A program made the translations under genes and the position numbers. Below the pieces are notes generated by a model. It saw nothing but the letters and a program-made list of their open reading frames with translations. It had not been told where the DNA came from and made no database searches. 13,032 bases of DNA, from assembly GCA_964464465.1 (NCBI GenBank), contig CAYXGF010000051.1, positions 1 through 13,032 of the forward strand, read 5' to 3'. Origin of the DNA: UBA940 sp964464465. GTDB lineage: Bacteria > Bacteroidota > Bacteroidia > Bacteroidales > Rikenellaceae. Positions 8,801-13,032 of the stretch are shown here, piece by piece (the stretch's first letter is position 1; each line of letters begins with the position of its first letter).

Positions 8801-8856
8801 TGCTCCCGGCATGTTATGCGATATTTTTCAGAATCGGACCCGCTAAACGACAATGA
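5821..8856 (+). CDS. RND efflux transporter, AcrB/HAE1-like inner-membrane pump
   Basis: This 1011-residue protein has the length and two-fold repeat of an AcrB-type proton-driven pump: a first helix (about 12-32), a large periplasmic porter loop, helices 2-6 (about 335-490), a helix near 520, a second porter loop, and a final helix group (about 855-1005). The YPGA block that follows the first helix in RND pumps is present. The proton-relay helix reads GMLVDNAIVVTDN, with Asp402 followed by Asn403 where AcrB has two aspartates (407/408). The relay lysine of the second half is present in GMNMKNAVVLV (Lys920). It is encoded between its adaptor and outer-membrane partner. Substrates cannot be told from sequence; the double-aspartate site is partly changed, but the protein does not read like a metal-type CusA pump. 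A ribosome-binding tract GGGGAGG precedes the ATG. Confidence 0.95.
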   Translation: MNITEYSLSHGRVVAFFMAVMIVGGAVSFFTLGKKEDAPFVIKSAVVTVKYPGAAPVQVEQTVTEPLEREIQSMGHVSKILSESHYGFAKITVELDPSLPAGRIPQMWDELRRKILNIRPRLPASVTGVDIADDFGDVFGIYYGLSAGPGFSYEELREQAQLIKREIVTEPGVQKVTLFGEQTPVVNVRVSRSKLAGFSMRPDDIIEVMNGQNAIVDAGEKLAGQMQIRVSENSTYESVEDIRNQLLTAPGGRQVRLSDIAEVEVGYAEPPSTLMRVNGRKAIGIGISTEAGSDVTKTGGRIARRLAEITSRMPVGMELTELYPEDRIAREANNMFVLNLIESVAIVVAVIMFAMGARSGVVIGLSLLLSIGGTLLLMQVLGEGLNRTSLAGFIIAMGMLVDNAIVVTDNARQQMIAGVDRRSAVSYGAHSVMWELFGATLIGMFSFLPLYLAPSSVAEIVKPLFVVLSVSLLLSWVLSLTQVPLMGARMLTVPSRRKGYDTPFFRFFDRALRFSVRHKWAVLIGSYVLLSVSLYVMRVMPQNFFPNLDKPYFRADCTLPDGYNIEDMSSCVREMEEWLMARPEVKNVSSTLGASPLRYYLASGARGPAPNYANILVEVYDKRYSAGVESDFDGYVRANFPDVWISSSLFKLSPVPDATIEFGFIGGNIDTLTALTSRALEILRADARTCNVRSSWGNRIPVWTPRYSQVKGPRLGISRSAMTRYMTLATSGYPLGELSRGDMFLPILLKDGNMQGYNLSNMRSLPMFSSGGRVYPLEQVVERFDLNYELPVIKRYNRNRVMRAQCDPLRGQNSVRLFGDLYERISSEITLPPGYELKVFGEQESRQESSRSLAAGLPLTFLGIFTVLLLLLGDYRRPVVIMLMVPLIFVGVVAGLAVTGKMFDFFSLLGLLGLVGMNMKNAVVLVSRIDETVRVQQPYEALISAARSRVIPVAVASGTTVLGLVPLLFDAMFGSMAATIMGGLIVATVLTVLVLPACYAIFFRIGPAKRQ

Positions 8857-8862
8857 CATGTT

Positions 8863-10137
8863 ATGCGTAGGATACTATTGGTTTTAGTTTCGGTCTGCGG
8901 TGCAGCGTGCGGCGTGCGGTCGCAGACCCCTGTCTCCGTCGCCGAATACAGGGAGGCGGTGTTGCGTCACAGTTATGAAGTCCGGACAGCGGAACTCGGA
9001 GCCGAGGCGTCCGGGGCCGATGTGAGGCGTCTGCGGGCGCGGATGTTTCCGCAGCTGGGTGCCGAGGCGGGTTTTCAGGTCGATTTCCGGCGGGCGCACT
9101 CGGGCGGTCATGCCGTGGAGCCGTACTCGTTTACGGTTCAGCCTTCCGTCTCGCAGGTCATATATGCCGGCGGCAGCGCGAGAAACACGTGGGCCAGAGC
9201 CGCAACAGAGCACGAGGTATCGCAGGAGAATCTCTCAGCCGTGTCGTTGCAGACGGTCTACGGAGCGGAGTACTGTTACTGGAAACTGGCTTCGGACGAG
9301 GCGCTGCTGCAAGCCGCCGCGAGCTATGTGGAGATAGTGGCTTCGCTTCTCGAAGTGGTGGCTTCGCGGTTCGAGGACGGGTATATCAGCAAAAGCGACG
9401 TGCTGATGGTTCAGGCCCGCAAGAACGAGGCCGAGTATTCGCTGCATACGCAGCGGAGGGCGTATCTTTCGTCGCTGCACGATTTCAACACCCGTATGGG
9501 CCGCAGTCCGCAGACGGAGGCGGTTCTTGCCGACAGCATAATGGCATGGATGAGTCTGCCCGGCAGGGTTCCGGTGGATGAGATACTGTCGCGGCGGCCC
9601 GACTATCTTGCCGCCCGGGGCAGGGTGCGGATGTCGGAGTATGATGTGAAGCTGTCGCGTGCGGAGTTCGACCCGCGTGTCTCGGCCGGAGTGACGGGTG
9701 TGTGGAACACTCTTTCTCCGAATCTCGACGGGACAACGCGTGTGGACGGCTTCGCATTCGTGCGTCTGAGCGTCCCGATTTTCGGATGGGGGCAGCGGCG
9801 CAACAGCGTCAGGGCGGCCGAGGCGCTGTCAGAGGCCGCACGCATGGAGATGCTGCATCTGCGTGATGAGATAGCGCGGCAGGAGAGCGACGCGTGGAGC
9901 GCGATAGAGCAGAGCGCACAGCAGCTGCGGGAGTCATACGACGGTCTGAGCATCGCCGCCGAGAACCTCTCGCTAAGTACGTTCGCCTATAATGAAGGTC
10001 AGCTCACGGTGCTGGATGTGCTGTCGGCCCAGCTGTCGTGGATACAGATATATACCAATACCATTTCTGCGGCGGCATCACTGCGGATGGCGATTGCGGA
10101 TTACCGCAGCATTACGGCCGACACTTCGGTCCGGTAG
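8863..10137 (+). CDS. TolC-like outer-membrane efflux channel protein
   Basis: This is the outer-membrane channel of the RND system, 424 residues and typical for the OEP/TolC family. It starts with a Sec signal sequence of about 20 residues (a hydrophobic run after MRR, ending near RSQ). Cysteines at 12 and 16 raise the possibility of lipidation, but no lipobox is convincing. The family's two-fold repeat is visible: each half has a long helical hairpin and a strand segment ending in a glycine-rich turn, SQVIYAGG near residue 100 and VPIFGWGQRR near 306-315. The start lies 6 nt after the pump stop codon, so the three efflux genes form one operon. The nearest downstream gene is 477 nt away across repeats, and this gene has no classical terminator of its own. 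Confidence 0.92.
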   Translation: MRRILLVLVSVCGAACGVRSQTPVSVAEYREAVLRHSYEVRTAELGAEASGADVRRLRARMFPQLGAEAGFQVDFRRAHSGGHAVEPYSFTVQPSVSQVIYAGGSARNTWARAATEHEVSQENLSAVSLQTVYGAEYCYWKLASDEALLQAAASYVEIVASLLEVVASRFEDGYISKSDVLMVQARKNEAEYSLHTQRRAYLSSLHDFNTRMGRSPQTEAVLADSIMAWMSLPGRVPVDEILSRRPDYLAARGRVRMSEYDVKLSRAEFDPRVSAGVTGVWNTLSPNLDGTTRVDGFAFVRLSVPIFGWGQRRNSVRAAEALSEAARMEMLHLRDEIARQESDAWSAIEQSAQQLRESYDGLSIAAENLSLSTFAYNEGQLTVLDVLSAQLSWIQIYTNTISAAASLRMAIADYRSITADTSVR

Positions 10138-10167
10138 CGGAACATATTCGTTGAATTTCTTTCTTTT

Positions 10168-10226
10168 CTCGCCTCGGCATAGTCCGAACAAGTTCGGCTC
10201 TGCGCTCGGCTTAACGAAAAGGTTCC
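10168..10226 (+). repeat. Diverged solitary copy of the 78-bp repeat
   Basis: This stretch has the same order of blocks as the array downstream: CTCG, then CCTCGGCA, a small dyad, TGCGCTCGGCTTAA, then a decayed -7 region (CGAAAAGG instead of CGTATCTTTGG). Its dyad is CCGAAC-AA-GTTCGG (10184-10197), different in sequence from the array's AAACTC/GAGTTT but in the same place. It lies 119 bp upstream of the first array unit, with 10227-10282 between them showing nothing recognisable. Confidence 0.6.
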
Positions 10227-10416
10227 GCACAATTTTTCGGACAGAGGTGCGTTCCGATATTGCTGTTGCACCGGTACGGAAAGATACTCGCGCCCGGCAA
10301 GACTCGAATGAGTTTGGTCTTTTGCGCCCGGCTTAATCGTATCCCTGGCCTGCGGCCGAAGATACTCGCGCTCGGCAAAACTCAAACGAGTTTGTTTTTT
10401 TGCGCTCGGCCTAATC

Positions 10417-10443
10417 GTATCTTTGGCCTGCGGCCGAAGATAC
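10417..10443 (+). repeat. Junction hairpin covering the -7 box (one of three)
   Basis: The arms GTATCTTTGGCC and GGCCGAAGATAC surround a TGC loop. All 12 positions pair if one G-U pair is allowed in RNA. The same 27-bp structure recurs at 10496-10522, and at 10339-10365 with a decayed left arm (GTATCCCTGGCC). The forward -7 box TATCTTTG lies within the left arm; the reverse strand reads TATCTTCG at the mirrored place, one base off consensus. Confidence 0.8.
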
Positions 10444-10551
10444 TCGCGCTCGGCAAAACTCGAACGAGTTTGTTTTTTTTGCGCCTGGCTTAATCGTATC
10501 TTTGGCCTGCGGCCGAAGATACTCGCGCTCGGCAAAACTCAAACAAGTTTG

Positions 10552-10583
10552 TTTGGTTTTGCACTCACTTAATCGTATCTTTG
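10552..10583 (+). promoter_or_regulatory. Bacteroidota promoter of the DUF4834-mlaEF operon (last repeat unit)
   Basis: TTTG at 10552-10555 and TATCTTTG at 10576-10583 are separated by 20 nt, an exact match to the -33/-7 arrangement known from Bacteroides. The same spacing occurs at the gapA promoter in this window. Transcription would start about 7 nt downstream, near 10590, leaving a leader of roughly 25 nt before the ATG at 10615. The promoter is made from the last unit of the repeat array. Confidence 0.75.
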
Positions 10584-10614
10584 CAATGGCGTTTACTTAT
10601 CGAACGTTTGGTTT

Positions 10615-10872
10615 ATGAACATAATTCTGATAATACTGTTCTGCGTAGTCCTCTTTTTCTATTTTGTAGTTTGGAGCCTGAGGTCAATGTTGCGTTCGCT
10701 GTTTTTCCCCGGCAAGACACAGTGGGTCAAGGGTACGCGCACCCGTGAGGGTGGTGCCGGAAAGCCTGCGGAGGGCGAAGTGACTATCCGGCAGACCTCT
10801 GCGCCGCAGCCCAAGCGCGTGCGCAAGGATGTGGGCGACTATGTGGACTACAAGGAGGTCAAACCCGAATAG
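10615..10872 (+). CDS. Small membrane protein, DUF4834-like
   Basis: This 85-residue protein has one N-terminal membrane helix (about residues 2-20), a basic juxtamembrane segment (SLRSMLRSLFFPGK), a Gly- and Thr-rich linker, and a C-terminal tail with basic residues followed by an acidic-aromatic end (KDVGDYVDYKEVKPE). That layout, and especially the tail, resembles the Bacteroidetes family DUF4834, whose function is unknown; the family assignment is from memory. It is the first gene after the repeat-derived promoter, and mlaE follows after 8 nt (ACAGAGAG, which also serves as a purine-rich ribosome-binding site), so the three genes are almost certainly co-transcribed. The context suggests, but does not prove, an accessory role for the lipid transporter or the envelope. 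Confidence 0.7.
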   Translation: MNIILIILFCVVLFFYFVVWSLRSMLRSLFFPGKTQWVKGTRTREGGAGKPAEGEVTIRQTSAPQPKRVRKDVGDYVDYKEVKPE

Positions 10873-10880
10873 ACAGAGAG

Positions 10881-11621
10881 ATGAAATTCCTGAAAACGCT
10901 CGGCCAGTGGTGCCTGCTGATGAAAAACGTATTTTCCAGACCGGAAAAGGCGAGCATATATATGCGCCGCATACTTTTCGAGATGGAGGCGCTCGGTCTC
11001 AACTCCATAGTCATCACCATCATCATCTCCGTATTCATGGGCGCGGTCATCGCCTTGCAGATGTCCATAAATCTCGAATCGCCGTTCATTCCCAAGTCGA
11101 TGATAGGCTATGCCACGCGCGAGACGATGATTCTGGAATTCAGCTCTACCGTCGTGGCGCTCATTCTGGCCGGCAAGGTGGGGTCCAACATAGCCTCCGA
11201 GATAGGCACCATGCGCATCACCGAGCAGATAGACGCTCTGGAAATAATGGGAGTCAACTCGGCCAGCTACCTCATACTTCCCAAGATAGTGGCCACCGCG
11301 GTGTTCTTCCCGATGCTTACCGTCCTGAGCATATTCATAGGCTGCGTGGGCGGATACGTGGTGGCGGATGTGACGGGCATCATGCTTACGGAGGATTACA
11401 TTCAGGGTCTTCTGATGGACTTCCGGGTATATTCGATAATTTACACGCTTATCAAATCGGTGTTCTTCGCCTTCATCGTCACGTCGGTGTCGGCGTTCTA
11501 CGGCTACAATGCCCGCGACAACTCTCTTGAAGTCGGGCGCGCCAGCACGCAGGCCGTTGTCGCCAGCAGTATGATAATCCTTTTGTTCGACCTGATACTC
11601 ACCCAGTTGCTTCTCATATGA
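10881..11621 (+). CDS. mlaE: MlaE-family ABC transporter permease (MCE/Mla lipid transport)
   Basis: MlaE is the inner-membrane permease of the Mla/MCE system, which moves phospholipids between the inner and outer membranes. The 246 residues include an N-terminal amphipathic region, about five hydrophobic segments (around 42-62, 86-100, 130-165, 185-205 and 225-245), and the strongly conserved family block GKVGSNIASEIGTMRITEQIDALEIMGVN (about 98-126). The reading frame ends in TGA at 11619-11621, overlapping the ATG of the ATPase gene (ATGA), a translational-coupling arrangement. The substrate-binding MCE-domain protein (MlaD) is not in the window and must lie downstream of gapA or elsewhere. 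The gene symbol follows family homology, not a proven function in this organism. Confidence 0.93.
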   Translation: MKFLKTLGQWCLLMKNVFSRPEKASIYMRRILFEMEALGLNSIVITIIISVFMGAVIALQMSINLESPFIPKSMIGYATRETMILEFSSTVVALILAGKVGSNIASEIGTMRITEQIDALEIMGVNSASYLILPKIVATAVFFPMLTVLSIFIGCVGGYVVADVTGIMLTEDYIQGLLMDFRVYSIIYTLIKSVFFAFIVTSVSAFYGYNARDNSLEVGRASTQAVVASSMIILLFDLILTQLLLI

Positions 11622-12379
11622 TTAGGGCTCAGCATATTGTTAAAAGTTTCGATTCGCGCACCGTTCTGGACGACATCTCGGTGACTTTCGAGCGCGGCAA
11701 GACCAACCTTATCATCGGTCGCAGCGGTTCCGGAAAGACCGTGCTGCTCAAATGTCTGGTTGGGCTGCACGACATAGATTCGGGAAGCATATGGTATGAC
11801 GATACGTGCTTCTCGGGGCTCGGTTTCCGCGAGCGGAAGAAGATACGCCGCAATGTCGGCATGATTTTTCAGGGAGGGGCGTTGCTCGACTCGTCGACCG
11901 TCGAGGAGAACGTGCGTCTGCCTCTGGATTTGTTCACCGACGACAGCGAGGCCGAAAAGAGACGCCGTGTGGATTTCTGCCTGGAAAGGGTGAACCTCTC
12001 CGGTGTGCACGGACTCTATCCGTCGGAGCTGAGCGGCGGAATGATTAAGCGCGTGGCCATAGCGCGTGCCATAGTGCTGAATCCGAAGTTCCTGTTCTGC
12101 GACGAACCCAACTCGGGCCTGGACCCGATGACTTCGGTCGTGATAGACAACCTCATAAAGGAGATAACCGAGGAGTACGGAATCACCACCATAATAAACA
12201 CGCACGACATGAACTCCGTGATGGAGATAGGCGAGAAGATAGTGTTCATACACGAGGGGCGCAAGTGGTGGGAAGGCTCCAAAAACGATATTTTGGGCAG
12301 TACCAACCGCGAACTGAACGATTTTGTGTTCGCTTCGGCGATGGCCAAACGCGCAAAAGCCAATGCCGCAGGAAAATAG
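11618..12379 (+). CDS. mlaF: MlaF-family ABC transporter ATPase (MCE/Mla lipid transport)
   Basis: MlaF powers the MlaE permease at the cytoplasmic face of the inner membrane. All ABC ATPase motifs are intact in its 253 residues: Walker A GRSGSGKT (34-41), Q-loop IFQGGALLDSSTVEENV (Gln85), signature LSGGM (138-142), Walker B FLFCDEP with catalytic Glu163, D-loop SGLD (166-169), and switch His196 in NTHD. The FQGGALLDSSTVEENV wording is typical of the MlaF subfamily. Its ATG overlaps the mlaE stop by 4 nt. After the TAG at 12377-12379 no hairpin terminator is apparent before the gapA promoter. Confidence 0.95.
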   Translation: MIRAQHIVKSFDSRTVLDDISVTFERGKTNLIIGRSGSGKTVLLKCLVGLHDIDSGSIWYDDTCFSGLGFRERKKIRRNVGMIFQGGALLDSSTVEENVRLPLDLFTDDSEAEKRRRVDFCLERVNLSGVHGLYPSELSGGMIKRVAIARAIVLNPKFLFCDEPNSGLDPMTSVVIDNLIKEITEEYGITTIINTHDMNSVMEIGEKIVFIHEGRKWWEGSKNDILGSTNRELNDFVFASAMAKRAKANAAGK

Positions 12380-12413
12380 AGGCACGCGATATATTAAAAA
12401 TATTTAAGAAAGA

Positions 12414-12445
12414 TTTGTTTTATATCGGAAAGATGCCTATTTTTG
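12414..12445 (+). promoter_or_regulatory. Bacteroidota promoter of gapA
   Basis: TTTG at 12414-12417 and TATTTTTG at 12438-12445 are separated by 20 nt, an exact match to the Bacteroidota -33/-7 layout. The upstream region 12388-12410 is A+T-rich (ATATATTAAAAATATTTAAG) and may help polymerase binding. The start site should fall near 12452, leaving a leader of about 45 nt, A+T-rich near the ATG as in many strongly expressed Bacteroidota genes. Confidence 0.8.
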
Positions 12446-12496
12446 CGGTGCTGTATAAGTGGAATAACATTTGAACTTTTTAAATAAGAAAAGATT

Positions 12497-13032
12497 ATGT
12501 CAAAGATTAAGATTGGTATCAACGGTTTCGGACGTATCGGCCGTTTGGTATTCCGTGCTGCATGCACCAATGAGGACATCGAAGTTGTAGGTATAAACGA
12601 CCTGGTACCGGTCGATTATATGGCTTACATGCTCAAATACGACACCATGCACGGCAAATTCAACGGCACTGTCGATTACAGCGTCGAGAACAGCCAGCTC
12701 ATCGTCAACGGCAAGGCTATCCGCGTGACCGCAGAGAAGGACCCCGCAAACCTGAAATGGAACGAGGTTGGTGCTGAATACGTTGTTGAGTCGACCGGTC
12801 TGTTCCTCACAAAGGAGAAGGCTCAGGCTCACATCACTGCCGGTGCCAAATACGTGGTTATGTCGGCTCCTTCGAAAGACGACACCCCGATGTTCGTATG
12901 CGGCGTCAACACCGATACCTACGCCGGTCAGACCATCGTTTCGAACGCATCCTGCACCACCAACTGCTTGGCTCCTATCGCCAAGGTGCTCAACGACAAG
13001 TTCGGCATCACCGACGGTCTCATGACCACCGT
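12497..13032 (+). CDS. gapA: Glyceraldehyde-3-phosphate dehydrogenase (3' truncated by window edge)
   Basis: GAPDH oxidises glyceraldehyde-3-phosphate to 1,3-bisphosphoglycerate with NAD+ and phosphate in glycolysis. The first 178 residues are present of a usual 330-340. The N-terminal nucleotide-binding motif INGFGRIGR lies at residues 8-16, and the catalytic cysteine is Cys153 in SNASCTTNC. An Asp at residue 35 (in GINDL) lies at the end of the second strand and fits NAD+ rather than NADP+ preference. The ATG at 12497 follows a long A+T-rich leader and a consensus promoter. Codon use is shifted towards that of highly expressed genes: only one of 12 isoleucines in view is ATA, while ATA is common in the neighbouring genes. 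The frame runs off the right edge. Confidence 0.98.
   Translation, partial: MSKIKIGINGFGRIGRLVFRAACTNEDIEVVGINDLVPVDYMAYMLKYDTMHGKFNGTVDYSVENSQLIVNGKAIRVTAEKDPANLKWNEVGAEYVVESTGLFLTKEKAQAHITAGAKYVVMSAPSKDDTPMFVCGVNTDTYAGQTIVSNASCTTNCLAPIAKVLNDKFGITDGLMTT

Larger units (their letters stand above)
10283..10583 (+). repeat. Tandem array of promoter-like 78/79-bp repeats (3 full units and 1 partial)
   Basis: Units start at 10283, 10361, 10439 and 10518, each opening with GATACTCGCGC (spacings 78, 78 and 79 bp). Each unit holds in order: GCGCTCGGC (GCGCCCGGC in the first), a short dyad AAACTC/GAGTTT, a T-rich tract, a second GCGC[C/T][C/T]GGC block, TAATCG, and a -7-like box TATCTTTG. The box is TATCCCTG in the first unit and intact in the others. 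The junctions form a second, longer dyad, with GTATCTTTGGCC and GGCCGAAGATAC around a TGC loop. The last unit ends at the -7 box without the junction hairpin. The array fills most of the gene-free region between the efflux operon and the DUF4834-like gene. Confidence 0.93.

Noticed and set aside
7387..8859. A 490-codon open frame on the - strand within the pump gene, and a similar one at 1473-2783 over sufS
   Set aside because: Both are antisense shadows of well-recognised genes, again rich in His and Arg and without motifs.
10101..10535. A 144-codon open frame on the - strand over the repeat array, with repeated EREYLRPQA peptides
   Set aside because: The repeat period of 78 is divisible by three, so a stop-free frame in one unit stays open through the others. 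The peptide simply mirrors the DNA repeat, and the frame overlaps the end of the channel gene.
10283..10583. CRISPR array
   Set aside because: The units are contiguous 78/79-bp tandem repeats without variable spacers, and no cas genes are nearby.

Overview
The window looks like a piece of a Bacteroidota chromosome, most likely an Alistipes-like member of the Rikenellaceae or a close relative in Bacteroidales. The grounds are high G+C coding sequence with frequent ATA isoleucine codons, promoters of the Bacteroidota type (TTTG about 20 nt before TAnnTTTG, seen cleanly at 10552-10583 and 12414-12445), few strong Shine-Dalgarno sites, and a small membrane protein resembling the Bacteroidetes family DUF4834. 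The genus is an inference. All genes read on the + strand.

Layout. (1) 1-2840: the end of the SUF iron-sulfur assembly operon, with partial sufC, then sufD and sufS packed tightly. (2) 2885-3562: thymidylate kinase (tmk). (3) 3591-4688: a DoxX/MauE-like membrane protein with a degenerate thioredoxin-like C-terminal part, behind its own candidate promoter. (4) 4724-4751: a perfect 28-bp palindrome immediately before the next gene. (5) 4759-10137: a complete tripartite RND efflux operon, made of a lipoprotein adaptor, an inner-membrane pump and a TolC-like outer-membrane channel, with no regulator gene beside it. (6) 10138-10614: a 477-bp non-coding stretch filled by a 78/79-bp tandem repeat array whose units carry a -7 promoter box inside a long dyad, plus a diverged extra copy upstream. 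(7) 10615-12379: a small DUF4834-like membrane protein followed by an MlaE-type permease and an MlaF-type ATPase, the inner-membrane core of an MCE/Mla lipid transporter without its MCE subunit in view. (8) 12497-13032: the first half of gapA (GAPDH), with a textbook Bacteroidota promoter.

Most genes are conserved housekeeping or envelope functions. The unusual material is non-coding. The repeat array before the Mla genes looks like serially duplicated promoter units in different states of decay; only the gene-proximal unit has both promoter boxes at ideal spacing. The palindrome lying against the efflux-operon start codon could be a terminator, an operator or a translational gate. No tRNA, rRNA, CRISPR, insertion sequence, prophage or obvious defence gene was found. 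I do not see a new multi-gene system here; the promoter-repeat array is the best candidate for something undescribed.
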